Assembly: GCA_003551945.1 (NCBI GenBank)
Contig: PUNZ01000134.1
Location: 1-5,526 of the forward strand
Direction: 5' to 3'
Length of the DNA: 5,526 nucleotides
From: Halovenus sp.
GTDB taxonomy: Archaea; Halobacteriota; Halobacteria; Halobacteriales; Haloarculaceae
Numbering within the stretch: position 1 is the first letter of the stretch; the number at the start of each line of letters is the position of its first letter. The notes under the pieces were generated by a model, which worked only from the letters and a program-made list of their open reading frames with translations, ran no database searches and was not told where the DNA came from. Below, piece after piece: positions 1 through 4,891 of this stretch. Position numbers and translations under genes: made by a program.

Positions 1-75
1 AAGTTTCTACGTAAGTTAAAGCTAACGGTCGGCATTCGGGCTGGCTGTCAGAACGTGGTTAGTTCAGCCGTTGTC

Positions 76-111
76 GGATTCCCTCCCGGCCTGAAGGCCG
101 GGATTCCCTCC
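76..111 (-). mobile_element. Orphan hairpin resembling the end of an IS200/IS605-type element
   Basis: A perfect 7-bp stem (cccggcc at 85-91, ggccggg at 96-102) with a TGAA loop is flanked by two identical 11-base copies of ggattccctcc (76-86 and 101-111). Read on the minus strand, the order GAATCCC, GC-rich stem, loop, stem, GGGAGGGAATCC resembles the right end found after tnpB genes in haloarchaeal IS200/IS605-group elements, where the hairpin serves the TnpA recombinase and forms part of the guide RNA. No tnpB coding sequence is recognisable on the minus strand to the right, so this would be a solo end or relic. The resemblance is from memory of the family; the hairpin and repeats are seen directly. 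Confidence 0.5.
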
Positions 112-161
112 TTGCAGGAAGATGATTCGGTGCCGGGAAGCCACTCGTCAATGGCTACGAG

Positions 162-371
162 TTGGTGTCTGTGAAGGCGGGCAACGTCACCCGGAAAGCT
201 GCGATCTCGATCACTGGTTTTCTTCTGCTTGGGTTGGCACTCTCGGTGCGGCTCGCTCTGGAGTGGTTGATCTGTACTCATCGGTTATCTCGAGGCACAG
301 TGAGTTGCGCCTCACGCCTGTTGGCGCATAAAAAAGGACGTGTAGCGTCTGCTGTCGAGCTCCAGTTTTGA
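162..371 (+). CDS. Possible small membrane protein (doubtful ORF)
   Basis: This is an open frame of 69 codons from a TTG, with GTG codons at 165 and 171 as better starts. The GTG at 171 would give a protein beginning MKAGNVTRKAAIS. A hydrophobic stretch follows (about residues 16-36: ISITGFLLLGLALSVRLALE), preceded by positive residues, so one membrane helix with the N-terminus inside is plausible. No ribosome binding site is visible and I recognise no family. The last 30 codons lie inside direct repeat R1, whose other copy is not coding, so the tail may be chance sequence or the end of a truncated gene. A minus-strand ORF also covers much of this stretch. Confidence 0.22.
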   Translation: MVSVKAGNVTRKAAISITGFLLLGLALSVRLALEWLICTHRLSRGTVSCASRLLAHKKGRVASAVELQF

Positions 372-407
372 AAAGAGCGGAGGTTTTCCGGGCGAGTTAT
401 GAGTTAC
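283..407. repeat. Direct repeat R1 (partner of R2 at 1702-1823)
   Basis: This ~120-bp segment matches the one at 1702-1823 in the same orientation with roughly 80% identity and a few short gaps. The best-conserved part is the second half, from gtctgctgtcgag to gttttccgggcgagtta and a terminal gagttac. Similarity stops right after gagttac. In R2 those same bases are the start of the left arm of inverted-repeat element IR1 (gagttaccccac), while here the sequence continues gagttacagcg. R1 and R2 bracket the MNT/HEPN module. Function is unknown; it could be an ancient duplication edge, a recombination scar or a conserved regulatory segment. Confidence 0.75.
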
Positions 408-452
408 AGCGAGTCGAGGAGAAAGCTCACAACCTTCAGTCGTGGGTGGATG

Positions 453-998
453 TCAAGACTCACAGATGCACTCATACTTGACCCGGCTCGTCGAGACAAG
501 ATGTTGGTGGAAGTTGGTGGCGAATTGGTGAATCGATTCGGCTTGCTCTTTGGTCGCAATTCCGAGTCGGTAATACGTCTTCGTCCGGTTCTGGTTCCAA
601 AGGTCGGCGAGTTCTTCACCGAACCGATCGTCGTAGAGCCCGGCCTGGGCACCTCGCTGGTAGAGTCGCCGATGGCTACTGATGATCTCCTCTGGTGCCA
701 TCGCCCCATCGTGAATGAGCCGGAACTGGATGGTGCGCTCGATTGCGACAAATGACGTCTACGGAACGCTCCGCGTTCCGCGATCCCGAAAACGAACTGC
801 GTTTTCGAGGAACTCGATCACGACCGTGTAGTAGCCTCGCTCGAGGAGGTACGTCCCGGCTGCGATGAGTCGGCACGCACGACGAAGTTGAACCAATTCC
901 GGCTCGTCGACGTCGAGTCCGTCTTCGATCGTTACGGGCGATTCTTCGAACGTCCGTTCGGCGTCTGCCAGGTCGTCCCGGATGTCGTCATTTACCAT
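453..998 (-). pseudogene. HEPN-like protein gene (toxin partner of MNT), interrupted by a hairpin insertion with in-frame TAG
   Basis: HEPN-fold proteins paired with MNT nucleotidyltransferases are usually RNase toxins or their relatives. The frame starts at ATG 998, overlaps the upstream MNT gene by 11 bp, and has a strong AAGGAGGTG ribosome binding site (1006-1014) 7 nt before the start. Codons 1-62 (MVNDDIRDD...YYTVVIE) read like a helical HEPN N-terminus. Codons 63-79 plus TAG (759-812) are an apparent 54-bp insertion. The same frame then resumes with SFVAIERTIQF and runs to TGA at 453, including RTKTYYR. Without the insertion the protein would be about 163 aa, a normal length for the family. 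A canonical R-X4-6-H motif is not obvious; RTKTYY occupies the expected place. As it stands only a 79-aa peptide would be made from the start. A second product could begin at the internal ATG at 701 (82 aa). The gene is probably inactivated, unless the stop is read through. Confidence 0.72.
759..812. mobile_element. 54-bp tandem-hairpin insertion inside the HEPN gene
   Basis: Two perfect inverted repeats lie side by side: cggaacgc/gcgttccg (762-769 and 773-780, 3-nt loop) and cgaaaacg/cgttttcg (787-794 and 800-807, 5-nt loop), separated by 6 nt. The segment interrupts an otherwise continuous protein frame between ...TVVIE and (T)SFVAIERT, is exactly 18 codons long, and ends in TAG. This fits a REP-like or MITE-like palindromic element. 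No clear target-site duplication is visible. Its mobility is inferred; the palindromes and the broken protein similarity are direct or family-based observations. Confidence 0.6.
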
Positions 999-1656
999 CG
1001 GCGTACACCTCCTTTCTAACCTCAGTGAGTTCGTCTGAGCCGACCAACGTGATACCATCGTCGAACTGTTCTCGGAGTCGTTCACCAATTCTTCGGGCGC
1101 TTTCGATGGATTCGACCAACGGTTGGAACGTGTACCGGTTCCCGTCGAACTTCGTTTCTTGAAGCTCGCGAACAATCGATTGGACAGCGCGTCGAGCTGA
1201 GGTTTTGTCTTCCTCAACGATAATGAGAAGATCGATGTCACTGGCCCGGTCGGCCTCTCCCCTGGCGACGCTTCCGAAGAGAACAACGCCGACCAACTGG
1301 TCGACTTCGTCCTCAACTTGGTCGAGAAACGTCCGAACCGGTTTGTGGAACTCGGACTGTGGAATAGAAAAGACCGGATCGGGTTTATTGAGCCGGTCGC
1401 GGTTGATCCCGACGTACTGTTTCCGGCCCACCTTCTGCGTTTTGACGACGCCGACAGCTGAGAGCAGTTTGACGGCCTTGGAAACGGTCGCTTGGTTGCC
1501 GTCGATCAACGTCGCGAGTTCACTGATCGTAAACTCGGAGTACGGCTGGTCGATGACGATCGAGAGGACATCTTGCATTGCTTGGTACCGGAATATCCGT
1601 TCTTCAGGAAACGGATACTCCAGTTCGAGCGTCGTTGATCCATTCCTAATGGGCAT
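988..1656 (-). CDS. Winged-helix/MNT nucleotidyltransferase-domain protein (antitoxin-like)
   Basis: The protein has 222 aa with two domains. Residues about 20-90 form a winged helix-turn-helix: FTISELATLIDGNQATVSKAV is the recognition region and the GRKQYVGI segment looks like the wing. Residues about 105-215 form a minimal nucleotidyltransferase (MNT) domain with the signature G128-S129, then D140 and D142 (GSVARGEADRASDIDLL). No clear third catalytic carboxylate is seen where it is usually found (the NRYTFQPLV strand), so activity is uncertain. MNT proteins in MNT/HEPN pairs are antitoxins that can AMPylate or simply bind the HEPN toxin. The DNA-binding domain suggests it also represses its own promoter; a perfect palindrome lies 4 bp upstream of the ATG. 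It overlaps the HEPN gene by 11 bp, so the two are one operon. No ribosome binding site precedes the ATG, which suits a leaderless haloarchaeal transcript. Confidence 0.85.
   Translation of the reverse strand: MPIRNGSTTLELEYPFPEERIFRYQAMQDVLSIVIDQPYSEFTISELATLIDGNQATVSKAVKLLSAVGVVKTQKVGRKQYVGINRDRLNKPDPVFSIPQSEFHKPVRTFLDQVEDEVDQLVGVVLFGSVARGEADRASDIDLLIIVEEDKTSARRAVQSIVRELQETKFDGNRYTFQPLVESIESARRIGERLREQFDDGITLVGSDELTEVRKEVYADGK
1006..1014 (-). promoter_or_regulatory. Strong ribosome binding site for the HEPN gene
   Basis: AAGGAGGTG on the minus strand lies 7 nt upstream of the ATG at 998, inside the end of the MNT gene. It fixes the start of the HEPN frame and shows that the downstream gene is translated within the operon by a Shine-Dalgarno site, unlike the apparently leaderless first gene. 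Confidence 0.8.
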
Positions 1657-1674
1657 ACAATTCCTATTAGGAAT
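1642..1674. promoter_or_regulatory. Palindromic probable operator of the MNT/HEPN operon
   Basis: A perfect 15-bp palindrome, ATTCCTA-T-TAGGAAT (1660-1674), sits just upstream of the ATG at 1656. A third half-site, ATTCCTAAT (1642-1650), overlaps the first codons of the gene. Such a site at the start of a gene encoding a winged-helix protein is the usual arrangement for autorepression. That the MNT protein itself binds here is inferred from position. Confidence 0.6.
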
Positions 1675-1701
1675 AGTTGGTCAAAGGTGTATGGGTTACC
1701 G

Positions 1702-1823
1702 GGTAATCTCGAGACACATTCAATTGCACCTCATGGCTGTTGGCACACAAAATGGCTTGTAACGTCTGCTGTCGAGGTCCAGTTTCGAAAGGAGCGGAGT
1801 TTTCCGGGCGAGTTAAGAGTTAC
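1702..1823. repeat. Direct repeat R2 (partner of R1 at 283-407)
   Basis: This is the second copy of the ~120-bp repeat, about 80% identical to R1 and same-oriented. It lies between the MNT promoter and the inverted-repeat element IR1, and its last bases (gagttac) run into the left arm of IR1. The distance between copies is about 1.4 kb and the DNA between them is essentially the whole MNT/HEPN module. An ORF through it (1740-2030) is not convincing. Confidence 0.75.
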
Positions 1824-1859
1824 CCCACGAATTCGACTAATTGGACCTGTGGGGTAACT
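1818..1859. repeat. Inverted-repeat element IR1 at the left edge of the replicator
   Basis: Perfect 11-bp arms, agttaccccac (1818-1828) and gtggggtaact (1849-1859), enclose a 20-nt spacer containing GACTAAT. A close relative, IR2, lies at 3925-3970 with the same arms and the same GACTAAT in its spacer, in the same orientation. The two bracket the ORBs and the initiator gene. They could be sites for a recombinase, a partition or segregation protein, or a replication regulator; the sequence does not decide. Confidence 0.75.
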
Positions 1860-2153
1860 ACACTCAAAGCCACTGTCAAACCAGTTCAGAAACGTTTGAA
1901 TAGGTGGTGTGTGTCAGCACCCGATGACCCAGCTCAGCATTCAACGGACCTACTCCGTTCTCGAGACACTTTGGTGGAACGTAATACCAGCATGTTGGTT
2001 GAGGGCACTCATTTGATGATAGTAGCATGATGGTTTTAACTCACACAGACACCCCTATCGATTTGTTCTGGTCAAAATCTAGTGTTCTCTTCGACGGTCA
2101 GGGATGACGTGGGGGACGATATTCGCCATAACTGGCAAGCAAGAAACTACAGC
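1860..2153. other. Intergenic region left of the origin, no convincing gene
   Basis: About 290 bp with no believable coding sequence. The only open frame through part of it begins in R2, crosses IR1 and shows no recognisable protein. A stretch at about 2046-2065 (cacccctatcgatttgttct) faintly resembles a degenerate ORB on the minus strand but is too poor to call. Confidence 0.5.
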
Positions 2154-2176
2154 CACACCCCTCGCTTTCAGTGTAA
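2154..2176 (-). repeat. ORB repeat, inverted (ORB-1)
   Basis: Read on the minus strand this is TTACACTGAAAGCGAGGGGTG followed by TGG. It matches the copies at 2366, 3790 and 3859 (TACACTGAAAACGAGGGGTGG type) at nearly every position but points the opposite way. ORBs are binding sites for Orc1/Cdc6; the G-run end is typical of haloarchaea. With ORB-2 it forms an inverted pair around the AT-rich segment, the classic layout of a haloarchaeal origin. Confidence 0.85.
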
Positions 2177-2365
2177 ACGCTCTCGAGTATCGAACTACCA
2201 AAAACTACTCTATATAAAGAACAATGCTGGAATATTGGTTCTTTGACTTAGAGTGCTTCTATCTCTGTTTCTCTTACTACTACTTTACCTAGACAGTAAC
2301 TAATATAATAACGTGTTCAAGACTATTGGTTTCCAGTTGAATCAGTGGTACAGTTGTTTTAGACT
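2177..2365. other. AT-rich probable DNA unwinding element of the origin
   Basis: About 190 bp clearly richer in A+T than the rest of the window, including tctatataaagaacaatg, ggaatattgg and gtaactaatataataacgtg. It is framed by inverted ORB-1 on the left and ORB-2 on the right and lies directly upstream of the initiator gene, where melting is expected to begin. There is no open reading frame of note. The function is inferred from composition and position. Confidence 0.75.
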
Positions 2366-2388
2366 ATACACTGAAAATGAGGGGTGGG
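2366..2388 (+). repeat. ORB repeat (ORB-2)
   Basis: ATACACTGAAAATGAGGGGT followed by GGG. It pairs in inverted orientation with ORB-1 across the AT-rich segment. An extended G/T run (ggggtgggtggg) follows, as in the G-strings of haloarchaeal origin boxes. Confidence 0.85.
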
Positions 2389-2450
2389 TGGGTTCTTCCT
2401 GGTCAGAATATGAATCCTGTAAAATCATCTCCAACCGCCAAAATCGAAAC

Positions 2451-2473
2451 ATACACTGAAAATGGGGTCGGTG
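2451..2473 (+). repeat. ORB repeat next to the initiator promoter (ORB-3)
   Basis: ATACACTGAAAATGGGGTCG followed by GTG. Compared with the other copies it lacks two bases between the A-run and the G-run, so its helical phasing differs. It ends directly before the probable TATA box of the initiator gene, so binding here could control initiator synthesis as well as replication. Confidence 0.8.
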
Positions 2474-2475
2474 TC

Positions 2476-2481
2476 TTTATC
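2476..2481 (+). promoter_or_regulatory. Probable TATA box of orc1/cdc6
   Basis: TTTATC lies about 26 bp before the ATG at 2507. This spacing would give a transcript starting at or just before the start codon, the leaderless arrangement common in haloarchaea. No ribosome binding site is present upstream of that ATG, which agrees. It abuts ORB-3. Confidence 0.45.
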
Positions 2482-2506
2482 AGTAATGAATGAGATTCTC
2501 TGTTAG

Positions 2507-3787
2507 ATGCCAAACGATCCCATTCCGACTCCCTCAATAGAGGATCTCCAAGACGATCCGATGGCGACTGAAGACACATCAATTTTCTTGCGTCGTGAAC
2601 TTCTACGCCCTCAGCACGTTCCACAAAAAGACCGAATAGTTGGTCGCGACGGTGAGATCACGACGGTAGAAACACTTCTGAAACATGCAGCTTTCGGTGA
2701 TCCTCCCGAAAGTGGATTTCTCTTCGGTAAGACTGGGACTGGCAAATCACTCGTCGCGAAGCACGTGACCGGTCGTGCTCGAGGTATTGCTCACATGCAC
2801 GATATCACGCTCGCTGCGGCGTACGTTGATTGCGATCAGTACAATACGGAGACGCGAGCTGCAAGACGGATGGCGTTCGAGGTTAGGGATGCGATCGATC
2901 CAGACTCCTATATTCCAAAAGAGGGGGTAGGTGCGAGTCGATATTACGATGCACTCTGGGATCGGGACGGCCTCCTCAACGATGCCGATTCACTCGTTGT
3001 GATTCTCGACGAGATTGATAAACTCGGTTCTGACGCTGCCGAAATCCTCTCGAAACTGTCTCGCTCCGAAGAAGCTGGCAAGACTGGGTGCTACATCTCT
3101 GTCGTCGCGATCAGTAACAAGACAGATTATACAGATGCACCCGACGAACGCGTTGCCTCGAGCTTCCAAAATGATCCAATTGTGTTTCCACCATACGATG
3201 CTACTCAACTTGAAGCAATTCTCGAGCGACGGAGTGACGCCTTTCGCGATGGCGTCCTCGAGGAGGGTGTACTCCCGCTAGCGTCAGCACTCGCCGCTCG
3301 AGATCACGGTGACGCTCGTCGTGCCTTGGACATCCTTCGCACAGCAGGAAAACTCGCAGAACGCGATGGAAGTGAGACCGTCACTGAAGACCACGTTCGA
3401 ACTGCCGACGAGTATAGCGATATCAACCGTTCAATTCAAGTGATTCGAAATGGGACTCCACATTCACGGTACGCACTGTTCGCACTTGCATATCTTACGA
3501 AGTCGAAACTGACGGATTCGTTTTCCACAGGCGAGATTTACGACGTGTACCGTGTCGTCGCAACTGAGGTAGCTGCTGAGTCGTTGAGCCACCAGCGGAT
3601 TCTTGATCTCCTGAAGAAATGGTCGCTTCCAGAGATCACTGAAAGCCGTCACACCGGTGCTGGCCGTGGTGAAGGGAGTTATCGAGTCCACCGATTGCTG
3701 CACGACCCTGATATCGTGATGAGTGCGTGTCTTGAATCCGATGAGCTACAAACCGTCCTCGAGTCGCTTTCCAAGCGCTCGTTTTGA
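2507..3787 (+). CDS. orc1/cdc6: Orc1/Cdc6 family replication initiator
   Basis: A 426-aa AAA+ ATPase that binds ORBs, melts the origin and helps load the MCM helicase. Visible in order: conserved entry RPQHVPQKDRIVGRDGEI (about 34-51); Walker A GKTGTGKS (74-81); Walker B LVVILDEID (163-171) with D168/E169; sensor 1 VVAISNKTD (199-207) with N204; sensor 2 GDARRALDIL (268-277) with the arginine pair 271-272; and a C-terminal winged-helix domain (about 315-400) including GEIYDVYRVVA and GRGEGSYRVHRLL. The length is normal for the family and all ATPase motifs look intact. ATG 2507 is chosen because it sits at leaderless distance from a TATA-like box; the ATG at 2561 would still keep the whole conserved core. 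It is flanked by two ORBs on each side besides the inverted one, so it is very likely the initiator of this origin. Confidence 0.96.
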   Translation: MPNDPIPTPSIEDLQDDPMATEDTSIFLRRELLRPQHVPQKDRIVGRDGEITTVETLLKHAAFGDPPESGFLFGKTGTGKSLVAKHVTGRARGIAHMHDITLAAAYVDCDQYNTETRAARRMAFEVRDAIDPDSYIPKEGVGASRYYDALWDRDGLLNDADSLVVILDEIDKLGSDAAEILSKLSRSEEAGKTGCYISVVAISNKTDYTDAPDERVASSFQNDPIVFPPYDATQLEAILERRSDAFRDGVLEEGVLPLASALAARDHGDARRALDILRTAGKLAERDGSETVTEDHVRTADEYSDINRSIQVIRNGTPHSRYALFALAYLTKSKLTDSFSTGEIYDVYRVVATEVAAESLSHQRILDLLKKWSLPEITESRHTGAGRGEGSYRVHRLLHDPDIVMSACLESDELQTVLESLSKRSF

Positions 3788-3789
3788 GG

Positions 3790-3810
3790 ATACACTGAAA
3801 ACAAGGGGTG
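3790..3810 (+). repeat. ORB repeat downstream of orc1 (ORB-4)
   Basis: ATACACTGAAAACAAGGGGT followed by G begins two bases after the initiator stop codon. It is in the same direction as ORB-2, ORB-3 and ORB-5. Confidence 0.82.
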
Positions 3811-3858
3811 CTCAGCAGACGTTTTCGCGCTGAAAATTGGATAGGGAATTGGTGCGGG

Positions 3859-3880
3859 ATACACTGAAAACGAGGGGTGG
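3859..3880 (+). repeat. ORB repeat downstream of orc1 (ORB-5)
   Basis: ATACACTGAAAACGAGGGGT followed by GG, the best match to the shared consensus. It lies 69 bp after ORB-4 in the same orientation. No AT-rich segment or inverted partner is seen on this side, so these two may serve regulation or initiator titration rather than melting. Confidence 0.85.
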
Positions 3881-3924
3881 AACTGTGTTGCCCATAGCTT
3901 GTCTCGACTAAGATCACCGGGTGT

Positions 3925-3970
3925 GAGTTACCCCACGAAATACAGTGACTAATCCCATATGGGGTAACTC
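3925..3970. repeat. Inverted-repeat element IR2 at the right edge of the replicator
   Basis: Perfect 11-bp arms, gagttacccca (3925-3935) and tggggtaactc (3960-3970), enclose a 24-nt spacer. It shares with IR1 not only the arms but gttaccccacgaa at the left and GACTAAT in the spacer, so the two are true copies in the same orientation about 2.1 kb apart. It lies between the last ORB and the convergently placed minus-strand gene pair. Confidence 0.75.
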
Positions 3971-4032
3971 GTGTATCACCATGACACCATTGTTTCCAGT
4001 ATTTCCGCTGTTAGCGCTTCGAGATGGTGGCA

Positions 4033-4410
4033 CTACCTTCTCGTTCTGAGTTCGTAGTTACAGCCGTTCATTCGTCGATGCTCTTGGAGAACACTCTTGA
4101 GCTGTCGGCAGGCGTCTTTGGCCCGCCTACCAAGTTCATTTTCTCGAGTTCTCCGAAGTGATTGAGTGTACCATTCACAGGCGTCAGCAGCGAGAGCCAG
4201 CCACGCAACTCGAGTGTGGACACGTCCATGCCGACGTCCGACCATCCAGATCGTCGCGATCGCGTCCAGTCGATTTCCGATCTCCTTGTCACCGTGTGTT
4301 TCGAACCACTCTCCTCGAAGCTCACAGGCCGAGACGACTGTCTCACAGAACTCTTCGTCGACGCCGAGTACAACGTGGTGTCCTCGAGTCTGCTGGACCT
4401 CGAGAATCAT
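4033..4410 (-). CDS. Hypothetical 125-aa protein, coupled to the zinc-finger gene
   Basis: No family is recognised with confidence. The protein begins MILEVQQTRGHHVVLGVDEE and is mostly helical in appearance, with residues such as AWLALAADACEWYTQSLRR and a basic end (MNGCNYELRTRR). It has no signal peptide or clear membrane segment. ATG 4410 is preferred over an upstream start at 4464 because the ATG overlaps the stop of the preceding gene (ATGA), with an AAGGAAG sequence about 8 nt before it. This arrangement indicates translational coupling and a shared operon. It ends at TAG 4033, pointing towards the replicator. A role in plasmid maintenance is possible from position only. Confidence 0.72.
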   Translation of the reverse strand: MILEVQQTRGHHVVLGVDEEFCETVVSACELRGEWFETHGDKEIGNRLDAIATIWMVGRRHGRVHTRVAWLALAADACEWYTQSLRRTRENELGRRAKDACRQLKSVLQEHRRMNGCNYELRTRR

Positions 4411-4562
4411 GATTGGACTTCCTTGATCTCGAGTCGGACCTGATCCTGGTGGGAAATGGCGCATGCTGGTGAGCAGTACACTGTTGATGTTGGTTTTTCA
4501 CAAGCTGGATTCAAATACGCCGTCTTTCGATATTCCGGAGTAGGTCTCGTTCGCTGTTTCAT
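4407..4562 (-). CDS. Small Cys-rich probable zinc-binding protein
   Basis: A 51-aa protein with likely metal ligands C21, C30, C34 and H38 (CEKPTSTVYCSPACAISH), resembling the many small zinc-finger proteins of haloarchaea. The partner or target is unknown. Start ATG 4562 (MKQRTRPTPEYRK) is preferred. An ATG at 4622 would add 20 residues translated across the hairpin at 4592-4613, which looks non-coding. Its TGA overlaps the ATG of the 125-aa gene by four bases, so the two are probably made together and may act together. Confidence 0.65.
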   Translation of the reverse strand: MKQRTRPTPEYRKTAYLNPACEKPTSTVYCSPACAISHQDQVRLEIKEVQS

Positions 4563-4591
4563 TAGGTCTTCACGCAGGCACTTTCTCTGAC

Positions 4592-4613
4592 GCGCCTGCA
4601 CCCGTTCAGGCGC
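4592..4613. repeat. Perfect hairpin at the edge of a truncated gene
   Basis: A 7-bp stem, gcgcctg (4592-4598) and caggcgc (4607-4613), with an 8-nt loop. It lies between the start of the zinc-finger gene and the point, about 4625-4634, where similarity to the transporter protein begins. It could be a 5' untranslated structure of the minus-strand operon or the foot of a mobile-element end that marks the breakpoint. Confidence 0.55.
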
Positions 4614-4624
4614 AAATAACATAA

Positions 4625-4891
4625 CTCCAACATGTGAAATCTCGAACGGCTGGCAGATACCGATGGGTGAGGAACTGCGGATCGACAGCAGCCAGCCAGG
4701 GCGTCGATACGGTCGTGTTCATCACACTGGGGTTCGCGATTTTCCCGGCTTTAGGTCTCGGTGGCGACCCAACGTGGGGATGGGCGTTACTCTCAATCGT
4801 CGTCGGCCAGTACTTGGTCAAGCTCTTAGTCGCGGTTATCGACACAGTGCCGTTCTATGTGGTGACCGAAGCTGTCGACACCAGAGCCTAG
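4625..4891 (+). pseudogene. C-terminal remnant of a queuosine precursor transporter (YhhQ/VUT-like)
   Basis: The frame encodes RYRWVRNCGSTAASQGVDTV followed by two hydrophobic segments (VFITLGFAIFPALGL and WALLSIVVGQYLVKLLVAVI) and DTVPFYVVTEAVD. The pattern [W-x-R-N-x-x-S-T-x-x-S-Q-x-x-D-T] then a membrane helix and GQYLxKLxxAxxDT is characteristic of the end of YhhQ/VUT-type integral membrane transporters for queuosine or archaeosine precursors. The family is usually about 200-240 aa; only about 85 residues are present. The frame is closed upstream by TAA at 4622, with only GTG 4634 as a start, so the N-terminal membrane segments are missing. It is almost certainly a nonfunctional fragment left by an insertion or rearrangement. 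Confidence 0.75.

Noticed and set aside
399..755. Plus-strand open frame of 118 codons
   Set aside because: It lies antisense to the HEPN gene and shows no recognisable protein pattern; the minus-strand frame has coherent HEPN-like sequence.
759..761. TAG as pyrrolysine codon in the HEPN gene
   Set aside because: The codon lies at the end of a palindromic insertion that itself interrupts protein similarity, so a nonsense insertion is the simpler reading.
1205..1762. Plus-strand open frame of 185 codons
   Set aside because: A shadow of the MNT gene on the opposite strand; serine/arginine-rich, non-acidic composition is unlike haloarchaeal protein.
1740..2030. Plus-strand open frame of 96 codons
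   Set aside because: It starts inside direct repeat R2 and reads through the IR1 palindrome, with low-complexity, unfamiliar sequence and no ribosome binding site.
2046..2065. Possible sixth, degenerate ORB on the minus strand
   Set aside because: Only the CACCCCT end matches; the CAGTGTA half is not present, so this is likely chance.
4158..4443. Three overlapping plus-strand open frames
   Set aside because: All are antisense to the 125-aa gene, in three competing frames, and rich in Arg/Ser/His as expected for shadows.
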